From RGIG3002 sp045546775 (GTDB lineage: Bacteria; Bacillota; Clostridia; Lachnospirales; Lachnospiraceae), in assembly GCA_045546775.1 (NCBI GenBank), contig JAZQDM010000100.1, positions 5,175-69,174 of the forward strand: a stretch of 64,000 bases of DNA, written 5' to 3'. The position numbers were made by a program, and so were the translations under genes. This document shows positions 45,053 to 54,175 of the stretch, in pieces. The first letter of the stretch is position 1. Every line of letters begins with the position of its first letter. The notes under the pieces are model-generated. The model saw only the letters and a list, made by a program, of their open reading frames with translations. It did not search any database and was not told where the DNA came from.

Positions 45053-46957
45053 TTATTCTGTCAGACGTACCTGCTGTCCTGCTTCAACCGGCTTAGTTGC
45101 CGTTGTTATCACATACTCATATCCATAGAGCACTTCCGAAATCGCACTGCGTGTGTCGTCGGATGCCAATACTTCCACATCTATTCGAGTCGCTATGTAA
45201 CGGTTTCCAAGAGGACTGCTCTTGGATTCTACAATCAAAATGAACTTGCCGTTGTTGTCTTCTCTGATGGCACTGTTTGGAACCGTCAGACTATATTCCG
45301 CACTCTTTTGTCCTACCGAAAGACTTAACGACTGTCCCGGCGTAATATCTTCGCCTTGAAGACTGAATACTAACAACTTATTTTGTGTCGGATTTGTGGG
45401 GTCCGCTTTGATTGCGGTAAGAGTTGCTGTCACATCACCGTAATACCAGGAATCCTGCAACTCTGCCACATCCCCGACTCTCACTTTTTGTGCCTGTTCT
45501 TTTGTGACAGAAAAACTTAAGGTATATCCTTTGCCTTCCACTTGAATTACTGCCGCTGCTTCTCCTGCAACAGTGGACTGGCCTGCCACATAATTCATGC
45601 TTGTAACCGTACCCGATACCGGTGCCACAATAACCGCATTTTGTGCGTCTTTCTGTAATTTCGCTACTTCTTCCTGCTGTTCTAACACTTTTTCACGGGC
45701 ACGAGCAATTGCATCATTTTGAGATTCCAAAGCCAACTCGCCGGCAACATCCGTAAGAACCTGTTCCTGTTCTTTTTGTGCATGTTGAATCTGCAATTCA
45801 ACGTCTGTAATTGCAGCTTCCAATTGTATTTTTTGTTGCTCTAACGCTGCTTTTTGTGCCGCACTTGTTCCCTGCTCATAATTATCCACAAGCAGCTGGC
45901 AGTTGGTCACTTTTTGCTGAGCCGATGTCACTACCGCCTGCGCATCGGTAAGTTCCGACTGTTTAATAGAATAATTGTCTGCAAGCATTTTGGCTGCATT
46001 ATAGTTTGCAACTGCGGTATTGTATTCGCCTTCCTTGAGTGTAAGAATGGCACTCCAGTTGGAACCAACCAATCCGCCGATGCTTCCGATAATATCGTCT
46101 GCTGATACATTGGCACCGCCAGTAATAGTTGCATTGTCTGCTTCTGTATAACGATCATCATCGTCTGCATCCCATGTATCGTAAGACATCCGAATCGCCT
46201 CGTACACATATCCGGTCTGTAGCATCGCCTGCTCGCTGTTAATCATGGCAGCTGTAGCGTCTGTCTGGGATCCTGCTGTACCAAACCATGCCTCCAACTC
46301 TGTCACTTTTGCCTGGGCCGTTTCAAGCTCTGCCTGGGCTGCATTCAACTGCTGTAATGCCAGTGTTTTGCTGTAAGATTCCGAATTGTCCATCAGTGCC
46401 TGCTGTGTTGTAATATCTGCAATACTTGCTTCATAACTTTCTTTTGTGGCAAGAAGTGCATTCAATTTATTTTTTGCCGCCTGCACTTTTGCCTGCGCAG
46501 TGGCTAACGTATCTCCGTTTCCAGACTGCACGCCCGCAATGGTACCCGCTGAGAGAGAACCGTCCAAAATTTGTTTTTCAAACTGCAAAATGGCAGAATC
46601 CAAATCAAGTTCTAACTGTTCCAGCTCCAAGAGCGCGGCCTCCAGTTCTTCGCTTTCCTTATCTTCCAACATGTACAGTACATCACCTTTTTCAACGATA
46701 TCACCCTGCTTTACCTGCACACTGGAAATCACACGGGTATCCCCCACGATTACACTGTACGGGTCCTCTGCTTCCACCGTACCTGTTCCGCGGATTTTAG
46801 CGGTAATGGTACCACTCTGTACATATTCTGTTGCCACCTCCGGCAAAGAATAATTCATAATTGTATTGGAAAAAAATGTCAATACAAGCAACACCGACAA
46901 AAAGACGATTGCTGCATTTTTGACCCATTCTCTTCTCTTTGTTGTCTTCTGCTCCAT
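45053..46957 (-). CDS. HlyD/MacA-type membrane fusion (adaptor) protein
   Basis: A 634-residue adaptor with one N-terminal membrane helix (about 13-34), a first lipoyl half (GTVEAEDPYSVIVGDTRV...GDIVEKGDVLYMLED in two blocks), a very long alpha-helical hairpin (about 105-420, Ala-, Gln- and Glu-rich), the second lipoyl half (VIVAPVSGTVTSMNY) and beta-barrel plus proximal domains to the C-terminus. In Gram-positives such proteins pair with MacB/FtsX-type exporters. The helical region is longer than usual for Firmicutes MacA-like proteins. It follows the MalG-type permease by 24 bp. Confidence 0.85.
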   Translation of the reverse strand: MEQKTTKRREWVKNAAIVFLSVLLVLTFFSNTIMNYSLPEVATEYVQSGTITAKIRGTGTVEAEDPYSVIVGDTRVISSVQVKQGDIVEKGDVLYMLEDKESEELEAALLELEQLELDLDSAILQFEKQILDGSLSAGTIAGVQSGNGDTLATAQAKVQAAKNKLNALLATKESYEASIADITTQQALMDNSESYSKTLALQQLNAAQAELETAQAKVTELEAWFGTAGSQTDATAAMINSEQAMLQTGYVYEAIRMSYDTWDADDDDRYTEADNATITGGANVSADDIIGSIGGLVGSNWSAILTLKEGEYNTAVANYNAAKMLADNYSIKQSELTDAQAVVTSAQQKVTNCQLLVDNYEQGTSAAQKAALEQQKIQLEAAITDVELQIQHAQKEQEQVLTDVAGELALESQNDAIARAREKVLEQQEEVAKLQKDAQNAVIVAPVSGTVTSMNYVAGQSTVAGEAAAVIQVEGKGYTLSFSVTKEQAQKVRVGDVAELQDSWYYGDVTATLTAIKADPTNPTQNKLLVFSLQGEDITPGQSLSLSVGQKSAEYSLTVPNSAIREDNNGKFILIVESKSSPLGNRYIATRIDVEVLASDDTRSAISEVLYGYEYVITTATKPVEAGQQVRLTE

Positions 46958-46981
46958 CTTAAAAAACCTCCGGATTTCTCT

Positions 46982-47914
46982 TTAACCTTTGATACCGCCC
47001 TGGTAGGTAATTCCTTCTACCAAATAATCTTCCCCATACAAAAATACGAGAAGACTGGGTACCATGTATATTGTTGCAACAGCGAAAGCAAGACCGATTT
47101 CGCCTACGTTAATCTTTGATAAAAATACCGACAGCGGATGCATTTCTTCGTCGGATAACAAAATAAGCGGCTGTTCCACCATATTCCAATAATCCACGAA
47201 AATCAAAATTGCAACGGAACAGATTGCCCCTTTACAAAGTGGCATACAAATTTGCCAAAACACCTGCCACTCTCCGGCTCCGTCTATCTTTGCCGCTTCC
47301 ATAACACCTTTTGGTATTCGCCGCATAAACTTCGTAAGCAAATATACTGCAAACGGTGAAAAAATACCGGGAAGCCAAATTGCCCACCTTGTATCTACCA
47401 AATTCAGCCAATTGGATACAAGATAGTTTGGTACAAGCGTTACCTGATAAGGCATCAATGTCAAAATAATATATCCAAAGAAAATCATTTCTTTGATGCG
47501 CCCCTGGTATCTTGTAAATCCATATGCCGCAAGACACGCTGTCATAATTTGAAATACCACAATGGGCACTACATAAATAACAGAGTTCCAAAATTTCAAA
47601 AGATACTCCGGACTTTTAAAAAGTACGGTTATATACTGACTAAACGACACCATATCCGGAATAAATTTTAAGTTTACTTTCTCTGCAATAAAAACTTTTC
47701 CGCCGGTATCTGTTGTGGCAAATACCGTACCATAATTTGCCGATATTTCTGACGCGGACATAAAGGAGTTTGTAATCGTCAACACAATCGGCATCAAAAA
47801 ACACACTGCAAAAAATATCGTTAAAATGGCTAGTAAAAACCGCCAAATCTTATAGCTTTTCTTTCGCTTTCTTGAAAGAGATAATTTCCCGGAATAGCCT
47901 GCGTTTTTTTTCAT
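46982..47914 (-). CDS. Carbohydrate-type ABC transporter permease (MalG family)
   Basis: Inner-membrane permease subunit. The 310-residue protein has six hydrophobic segments and the ABC-binding EAA loop EAAKIDGAGEWQVF followed by MPLCKG. An unusually large loop (about 60-105) follows the first helix (TVFATTDTGGKVFIAEKVNLKF). The start overlaps the MalF-type gene by four bases. No ATP-binding subunit is encoded nearby, so a shared sugar ATPase (MsmK/UgpC type) elsewhere in the genome is probably used. Confidence 0.92.
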   Translation of the reverse strand: MKKNAGYSGKLSLSRKRKKSYKIWRFLLAILTIFFAVCFLMPIVLTITNSFMSASEISANYGTVFATTDTGGKVFIAEKVNLKFIPDMVSFSQYITVLFKSPEYLLKFWNSVIYVVPIVVFQIMTACLAAYGFTRYQGRIKEMIFFGYIILTLMPYQVTLVPNYLVSNWLNLVDTRWAIWLPGIFSPFAVYLLTKFMRRIPKGVMEAAKIDGAGEWQVFWQICMPLCKGAICSVAILIFVDYWNMVEQPLILLSDEEMHPLSVFLSKINVGEIGLAFAVATIYMVPSLLVFLYGEDYLVEGITYQGGIKG

Positions 47915-48807
47915 CCTTCCACATCCTTTCCGAAATGATTCTCAATCAAAAACAAGACTCCGATAATGACAATCATGACAAGCGACATAAGAATCGCTGC
48001 CGCCGATAATTTCTGATAGTCAAGATTACGGAATGTATTGTTCATAAAATGCTGCAACATATAAATAGAGTCAAACGGATAGTCTGCCGACAGCATATAT
48101 ATTTCCCTAAAAACTTTAAAGGAGTTAATCAGCGATAATATCGTAACAAACAGAATCGTCGGTGATAAATACCGCATTTTGATATGTAAAAAAATCTGCC
48201 ATCTCGTTGCACTTTCCAAACGGGCAACTTCAATCAAATCTTTCGGCATACTGCCGATTGCGGCCATAAACAAAATCATGTTATAGCCTATGTTTTTCCA
48301 CAAAAATAATAAAATAACAACAACTTGTCCGTATTCGGACTTTAACCAGTCAATCTTGTCCACACCAAAGTTGGCGAGGAAGTCATTGACAACACCATTA
48401 TAGTGAAATAAAACTTGCCAAATCAACACAACAGAAGCTACCGGAACCATCATCGGACTTAAGAAAAAAGACCGCAAATGACTTTTGAACGGAATTTTAC
48501 AATCCAAAGCCGCCGCAAGTGCAAGTGACAATATAACTGCCAATGGTACCGCAACTACAGAAAACTTTAACGTATTAAGCGCAGCAAGACGAAACGATGA
48601 ATTCTTCAATACGTTGATAAAATTATCAAGAAAAACAAATTCTTTGTTAATCGGATTATCCACTACTGCATAAAAAATAACAACAAGAAACGGAAGCACA
48701 AAAAAGAGCATAACGCCAAGAAAGCTTGGCGCTAAAAATAGCGCCGAGCCTGCCCGTTCTTTCCATATTTTTTTCTTACTCTTCGTTGTTCCTAGTTTTT
48801 GTTTCAT
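47911..48807 (-). CDS. Carbohydrate-type ABC transporter permease (MalF family)
   Basis: Permease subunit pairing with the MalG-type protein. The 298-residue protein has six hydrophobic segments (first at about 20-42). The EAA loop reads EVARLESATRWQIFLHI, with Glu-Ser in place of the usual Asp-Gly, a mild departure from consensus. It follows the second solute-binding lipoprotein by 3 bp and overlaps the next permease by 4 bp, so the three are translated as a unit. Confidence 0.92.
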   Translation of the reverse strand: MKQKLGTTKSKKKIWKERAGSALFLAPSFLGVMLFFVLPFLVVIFYAVVDNPINKEFVFLDNFINVLKNSSFRLAALNTLKFSVVAVPLAVILSLALAAALDCKIPFKSHLRSFFLSPMMVPVASVVLIWQVLFHYNGVVNDFLANFGVDKIDWLKSEYGQVVVILLFLWKNIGYNMILFMAAIGSMPKDLIEVARLESATRWQIFLHIKMRYLSPTILFVTILSLINSFKVFREIYMLSADYPFDSIYMLQHFMNNTFRNLDYQKLSAAAILMSLVMIVIIGVLFLIENHFGKDVEG

Positions 48808-48810
48808 CTT

Positions 48811-51021
48811 TTATCGGTTCTCATTTACATATATTTTCACACGGCTTTGTACAATATCTGCTACTTCTTTCGCACTCTTTTGTCCTTCAAAATAAGGCGT
48901 TGCTTCTTCCAAAATCATATTGTAAATATCTTCGTTAAATCCTGCTACAATATCCGCCGACTCAATCAACGCCCACATGGCATCGATATCTTCCTGTGTT
49001 GCCGCATAAATATCCACTTCAAAATCTTCGTATCCCCAAGTTGTTTTCGGGCACTCGACCTGTTCTCCGTCAATTGTCTCATACTCCGGTGTCATGTCTT
49101 TTGCAAAACGTTCTTCCAAGGCAGAGCGAAGTACCGGGAAATCCCACTCGATGTTTTCATTCTGATATTCTTCAGACAAAAAGCTCTTTATAAATTCCCA
49201 TGCACCTTCTTTGCACTGTGCCTGTGAATTGATTCCAAGACCGCCTGTGGCAGAAATATAAGTGCCACTCTGTCCGTTTGACGGAAATCCGATGCAAGTA
49301 ATCGGCTCACCAAACATCGCACAATGCATCTGATACGATTGCACATCACTGATAGCCGCTTCTAAAAGCAACAGTTTTCCGCTCTGAATTTTAGAAGGTG
49401 TACTCTCTTCTTCGTCATAATTTACTTCCTTCGGGAATTCATTGGCGAAGGTAAGCACTTTTTCAAAATATCCGTCATTAAAATAGCATTCTCCGGTCTC
49501 CCAATCTATAAAAGAATCGGTTGACATACTGCACAAATAATATAACATCATCTCTTTGTCACAGTAGCTAAAAATCTCTGTACCTTCCGGTTTTGACTGT
49601 GCAAGCGCCATCACATCGTCTATCGTCCAACCTGGTGTTTCTCCGACATCAGCCGTTTTTCCGACAACAGTCATAATACTAAAGGATGGTACCACTCCGT
49701 ACATTTTACCATCATATGTATAAGATTGAAATACATTTTCGATATAATCTTCTTGATTTAAATCTGCTTCCACATAAGGTGTCAAATCTTCCAAAATTCC
49801 TTGTGCAGCGTACATATTGGCATTGCCGAAGCTTAAGTCAATAATATCCGGTCCTTTCCCTGCAACGATATCGGCATTCAACTGCGTCAAGCCGGCTTCA
49901 TAATCGTCTGCACCGTATTCAATGACTTCAATACGATATTTGTCACTTTCTTTGTTAAATGCAATGACATTCTCTTTTACGCTTTGGTCAAGCCAGATGG
50001 TTCCAAGTGTGATTTCTTCTTTTTCCACCACTTGTGACGCATCCTGTCTTGTCAAATAAGCAAATTCTACTTTTGGTTCGTCCGAGGAATAATCTTCCAA
50101 AATGACAAAGAATCGACCGTCTTCCAACACTACAAATTTGGATACATAATCGCTGTTCATATCACAGGATACCCAATCAAAAAGTTCCTGCTTCGTCTGA
50201 CTTTCCAAATCATATTCGTATACTACATTTCCTGCGGATATATATAATAAATCTCCATTTGCCGAAACCAAATCACTGCCCATGTCCGGCACATTCGCAT
50301 ACACTTTTCCTTTTGCTCCGGATGCCGCTTCCACTTCCTGGAAAACGGTCTTTCCTTCGTTGGTCCAAGTTGAAATGGCAACTTTCCCGTTCGGAAGCCT
50401 GAACATAGACATAATCCAATTTTCTACCGGCATCGTTGCTTTTTCATTTCCTTCACTGTCCAAAACCCAAACACTTGACTCTCCGTCGGTCAAATAAATA
50501 TTGTTTTCCGCATCCGTTGCCATATAAGAAATATAGAAATATTCCGCATCCTGTCCCAAGTACGCAATATCTTTGCCCAAAAGCTGTGTGCCATCCGGGC
50601 TGTATTTGTACAGCATCATACACGGGTCATCGTTCACACGCATATTGGCAACAAAAATAAGATTTCCATCACTGTCCGACGTCATTCGCATAATAAAACA
50701 TTTCTCAGGAAGTTCAACCGGCACCTGTTCTGCCGTTGTCTCCCCTAACGTCATAACCATCAACTTTTGTTTGTATATTTCGTTCGCTTCATCATTATCC
50801 CATGACGGAAAATAAAGCTTGTCTCCCACTACGGTAGACGAATAAAAGTCTCCTTCGATGTCTACCGTTTCATACTGTGCAGAATACACATAATCCTTTT
50901 CTTTTTTCTCACTCTGTGCATCTGCACCTGTGTCTTTTTTGCCGCATCCGGCCAGACTGACTACACAGCCGATTGCAAGAAATGCAGCCGCAATTCTTTT
51001 GCCCCATTTGTTCTTTTTCAT
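48811..51021 (-). CDS. Propeller-like/extracellular solute-binding lipoprotein 2
   Basis: Lipoprotein of 736 residues from the ATG at 51021 (AGGAG 13 bases upstream); the signal peptide ends at lipobox LAGC. The N-terminal half (about 45-350) is beta-rich with propeller-like units (YKYSPDGTQLLGKDIAYLG, VWVLDSEGNEKATMPV), and the C-terminal half is a family 1 solute-binding domain starting ITLGTIWLDQSVKENVIAF. It ends YFEGQKSAKEVADIVQSR and NENR. First gene of the permease operon, so this is the likely cognate binding protein. The longer frame to 51093 has no signal-peptide logic. Confidence 0.87.
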   Translation of the reverse strand: MKKNKWGKRIAAAFLAIGCVVSLAGCGKKDTGADAQSEKKEKDYVYSAQYETVDIEGDFYSSTVVGDKLYFPSWDNDEANEIYKQKLMVMTLGETTAEQVPVELPEKCFIMRMTSDSDGNLIFVANMRVNDDPCMMLYKYSPDGTQLLGKDIAYLGQDAEYFYISYMATDAENNIYLTDGESSVWVLDSEGNEKATMPVENWIMSMFRLPNGKVAISTWTNEGKTVFQEVEAASGAKGKVYANVPDMGSDLVSANGDLLYISAGNVVYEYDLESQTKQELFDWVSCDMNSDYVSKFVVLEDGRFFVILEDYSSDEPKVEFAYLTRQDASQVVEKEEITLGTIWLDQSVKENVIAFNKESDKYRIEVIEYGADDYEAGLTQLNADIVAGKGPDIIDLSFGNANMYAAQGILEDLTPYVEADLNQEDYIENVFQSYTYDGKMYGVVPSFSIMTVVGKTADVGETPGWTIDDVMALAQSKPEGTEIFSYCDKEMMLYYLCSMSTDSFIDWETGECYFNDGYFEKVLTFANEFPKEVNYDEEESTPSKIQSGKLLLLEAAISDVQSYQMHCAMFGEPITCIGFPSNGQSGTYISATGGLGINSQAQCKEGAWEFIKSFLSEEYQNENIEWDFPVLRSALEERFAKDMTPEYETIDGEQVECPKTTWGYEDFEVDIYAATQEDIDAMWALIESADIVAGFNEDIYNMILEEATPYFEGQKSAKEVADIVQSRVKIYVNENR

Positions 51022-51066
51022 CTTAATTTTTATACTCCTTTTTGTCTTTTCATACCACGCTACTAT

Positions 51067-51075
51067 TGTATAACA
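51067..51075 (-). promoter_or_regulatory. Possible extended -10 promoter of the lipoprotein 2 operon
   Basis: On the minus strand TG-T-TATACA (51067-51075) forms an extended -10; the -35 (GTGCAA) is weak. It lies after the amidase terminator and about 46 bases before the start. Confidence 0.4.
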
Positions 51076-51111
51076 TATTGCATAAAGTTGCACCTTAAGA
51101 ATTTATGAATT

Positions 51112-51142
51112 TTAAACAAAATCGTCGCTGAATGCGACGATT
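51112..51142 (-). terminator. Terminator downstream of the amidase gene
   Basis: AATCGTCGC and GCGACGATT form a perfect 9-bp stem with a five-base loop, followed on the minus strand by TTTGTTTAAAA. Confidence 0.75.
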
Positions 51143-51176
51143 TCTGATAAAACCTAAAAATGTTTCTTTTTCACTA

Positions 51177-51701
51177 TTAAATTGTTTCCAATATCCCCCG
51201 TGCTATCGCATCTGCAATTTCATAAAATTTTGTATCAAACAGGTAATTGTCGGCATCCGTATTGATAAATCCTACTTCCACGAGCACCGCCGGCATGTAC
51301 GTTCTGCGCAAAATCACAAGATTCGTGCGCTCATTCACTCCCTGGTTTACAAACCCAACTTTTTCCAGCTGTTCATTGATATTGGCAGCCATTTCTCCGG
51401 CTATGCTGTAACGGTTATAAACAAGACTTTCCACGCCCGTATACTGATTTGGGTAAGGACTGGAATTGCGATGAATGGACACCAAATAATCTGCTCCCGA
51501 TTCATTGGCAATTCGCGCCTTTTCTATTGGCAGGTCATACACATCCGTCGTTCTTGTATAAAGCACATTCACTCCCGATGCCGCCAAAATCTCTCCGATT
51601 GCCAATGTCAATTGTAACGTATCGTCTTTTTCCAGTCTTCCTTCGTATTGCGCACCCCAATCAGCGCCGCCGTGACCTGCATCCAAAATAACTGTAGGCA
51701 T
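51177..51701 (-). CDS. N-acetylmuramoyl-L-alanine amidase (Amidase_3), no signal peptide
   Basis: Zinc amidase that cleaves the MurNAc to L-Ala bond. The 174 residues are just the catalytic domain: zinc ligands H10 (LDAGHGG), E24 and H77 (SIHRNS), catalytic glutamate E142 (LVEVGF). It starts directly at the fold (MPTVILDAGHGG) with no signal peptide, membrane anchor or wall-binding domain, so it either acts in the cytosol, leaves by an unusual route, or is a lysis-type remnant. It lies between two paralogous binding lipoprotein genes with its own terminator. Confidence 0.9.
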   Translation of the reverse strand: MPTVILDAGHGGADWGAQYEGRLEKDDTLQLTLAIGEILAASGVNVLYTRTTDVYDLPIEKARIANESGADYLVSIHRNSSPYPNQYTGVESLVYNRYSIAGEMAANINEQLEKVGFVNQGVNERTNLVILRRTYMPAVLVEVGFINTDADNYLFDTKFYEIADAIARGILETI

Positions 51702-51797
51702 AAATTCACCTCAAAAAATCTGTTACTTTATCTTATGCTGGTAAGACCGTTTCGTCAGCTATTTTTCAGACACTTCAAATAACACGCAACATTTCTT

Positions 51798-54002
51798 TTA
51801 CCGGTTCTCGTTTACGTATACTTCCACACGGCTCTGGATAACCTCTGCCACTTCATCTACACTCTTTTGACCTTCAAAGTAAGGCATGGATTCCTCATAG
51901 ATAATCCGGAAAATATCAGAATCATAGTTAGACACTGTATCTGCACCTTCCAACAATTCCAACACAGCATCAATATCTTCCTGTGTAGCTGCATAAACTT
52001 CAATATCTACACCGCCTACACCAAAAACTAGTTTGGGACTTTCCACACGTTCTCCATCCACAAACTCGTACTCAGGGGACATATCCTGCTCAAATCGCTC
52101 TTCCAATGCCACACGCGAAACAGGCATCGCCCAATTCAAATATTCGGTCTGAAAATCATCTGCCAAAAAGCTTTTTACAAATTCCCATGCCCCATCTTTA
52201 TGCTCCGACTTTGTACTGATTCCAAGTGCGACATCCGGAGTAAGGAAACTAACCCCACCGTCTCCGGAAGGGAAACCTATACAAGTAATGTCTTCTCCAA
52301 ACATCTCCTTACACATCAAATAATCCAATGTGTTAGTTATAGAAGCATCATAGAAAAGCTGACTACCATTTTGTAGCCGCTCTACTTCTGACTCCAATTC
52401 CACTCCAAGCTTTTCCCTATTTTCATACTGAACCGCAAATCGAAGAATATCTTTAAATTCCTCCGTATTGTAATAACATTCGCCGGTTTCCCAATTCACA
52501 AACTCATTCATGGATATTCCACAAAGGTAATACATCATCATGCCGGAATTGGCAAACGCCATCGTCCCCTCCGGTTTTGACTCCCAAAGCTCCATTAGTT
52601 CTTTGGCAGTCCATTTCTCTATGTGCCCAACATCCGCCGTTTTTCCAACAAGTGTGCGAATGCAAATCGACGAAGTAATACCATAAATTTGATTATCATA
52701 CCGGAATGCATCAAAGGTACAATTGATATAATCATCCGCATTTAACTCTGCCTCCACATACGGGGTCAAATTTTCCAACACACCATTGCGGGCATACTTT
52801 TCAACGTTTCCATATGTCAAATCAATAATATCCGGTCCTTCACCCGTCAAAATATCTGTATATAAACGATAATCTGCCAGTTCTGATTCCGTATCCGTGT
52901 ATTGTTTGATTTCGATACGGTAGTTTGGATTTGTTCGGTTAAACTCAAGAATATTTTTTCGAACACTTGGTGTCACAAAAAAGGTTCCGTAAGTAATGAT
53001 TTCTTTTTGTGGTACTTCCGAAGCATCCTTTTTTGTCATATACGCGAGCTCTACTCTTGTATTTTCCACATCATAGTCTTCCAATACAACTGCAATGTGT
53101 CCATCCTCCATTTGCGCCAGATGTGTCACATAATCACTGTTCATATCGCTGGAAAACCATGTAAACAATTCTTCACTTGTCCCTGTTTCCAAATCATATT
53201 TATATACACCTTGTAAAGTAACCGCATAAAACGCATTACCTACAACAGTAACATCCTTCATCAAACGTCCCTGATCCAACGAATATGTTTTGCCGTACAA
53301 ACCGGTTGCACTGTCAATTTCCTGCAAAGTGCATGCGCTACTCATACCTGCATTTAACATGGCAACATTCCCATTCGGCATCGCTACAAAAGACGTAATC
53401 CAATCGTTGGCAACCAGATTGCTTTTTTCCATTCCGTTGCCTTCAAAAATACGCACCGTTGAATCAGAATCCGCCACGTAGATTTGTCCTTTTGTATCCA
53501 GTCCCATGCAGGCAAAATAGAAATTTTCATCATTCGGACATAATTCCGTAATGTCCTTGCTCATAAGCTCCGTACCATCCGAACTGTACTTATTCAAAAA
53601 ATAACTGTTTCTTTCCTCATCCGGCACTTCCAATACGGCAAACAAATTGTTTTCCTCGTCTTTGGTGATGCACTGAATACGGATTCCCGGCGCAAAATCG
53701 ACCGGAACTTCCTCTAACGCAGACTGTTCCAATGTCCGATAAAAAATCCTTTGTTTGTAGCCATCTTCCGTCACCACTTCATCCGTAACAACGCAGTAAA
53801 GCGTATTTCCAAGCATGACTGAATACTCAAAAGCCCCTTCCAAATCGACTCTTTCATACTCTGCCACATACACAAACTCGCCGTTTGATGTTACTTCTGC
53901 TTCTTCGCCGGGCTCCTTTTTGCCGCAACCAATAAGCCCTAACACACAACTGAGTGCAACGATAGCTGCTGTCAATCTTTGTTTCCACTTCATCCTTTTC
54001 AT
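51798..54002 (-). CDS. Propeller-like/extracellular solute-binding lipoprotein 3
   Basis: Lipoprotein of 734 residues with signal peptide and lipobox LIGC; AAGGAG upstream supports the ATG at 54002. The architecture is as in lipoprotein 2, to which it is closest: a beta-rich N-terminal half (about 40-340, with KYSSDGTELMSKDI and VRIFEGNGMEKSN) and a family 1 solute-binding domain from ITYGTFFVTPSVRKNILEF onward. It ends YFEGQKSVDEVAEVIQSR and NENR. No permease genes follow it; the amidase gene does, so it may be an orphan or share the neighbouring transporter. Confidence 0.87.
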   Translation of the reverse strand: MKRMKWKQRLTAAIVALSCVLGLIGCGKKEPGEEAEVTSNGEFVYVAEYERVDLEGAFEYSVMLGNTLYCVVTDEVVTEDGYKQRIFYRTLEQSALEEVPVDFAPGIRIQCITKDEENNLFAVLEVPDEERNSYFLNKYSSDGTELMSKDITELCPNDENFYFACMGLDTKGQIYVADSDSTVRIFEGNGMEKSNLVANDWITSFVAMPNGNVAMLNAGMSSACTLQEIDSATGLYGKTYSLDQGRLMKDVTVVGNAFYAVTLQGVYKYDLETGTSEELFTWFSSDMNSDYVTHLAQMEDGHIAVVLEDYDVENTRVELAYMTKKDASEVPQKEIITYGTFFVTPSVRKNILEFNRTNPNYRIEIKQYTDTESELADYRLYTDILTGEGPDIIDLTYGNVEKYARNGVLENLTPYVEAELNADDYINCTFDAFRYDNQIYGITSSICIRTLVGKTADVGHIEKWTAKELMELWESKPEGTMAFANSGMMMYYLCGISMNEFVNWETGECYYNTEEFKDILRFAVQYENREKLGVELESEVERLQNGSQLFYDASITNTLDYLMCKEMFGEDITCIGFPSGDGGVSFLTPDVALGISTKSEHKDGAWEFVKSFLADDFQTEYLNWAMPVSRVALEERFEQDMSPEYEFVDGERVESPKLVFGVGGVDIEVYAATQEDIDAVLELLEGADTVSNYDSDIFRIIYEESMPYFEGQKSVDEVAEVIQSRVEVYVNENR

Positions 54003-54123
54003 ATCTTCTACACTCCTTCTCCTTTTTTATCACACTTTTATTGTAAAGGAAGTGGGCTATCAAAAAAATCGCAACATTTCATAATATTTAAAACAAATAC
54101 TATGCAGATTATACAGAGTGTCA

Positions 54124-54157
54124 GGCATAAAATTAGGCAGGTATACAACCTGCCTAA
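54124..54157 (-). terminator. Terminator downstream of the chemoreceptor gene
   Basis: TTAGGCAGG pairs with CCTGCCTAA (54133-54157) around TTGTATA, followed on the minus strand by TTTTATG. Confidence 0.8.
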
Positions 54158-54175
54158 AAAATGTTTTATATTTTT

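Noticed and set aside
41394..51021. A hidden ABC ATPase gene within the transporter string
   Set aside because: No frame on either strand shows a Walker A plus LSGGQ signature; the intergenic gaps are all under 30 bp.
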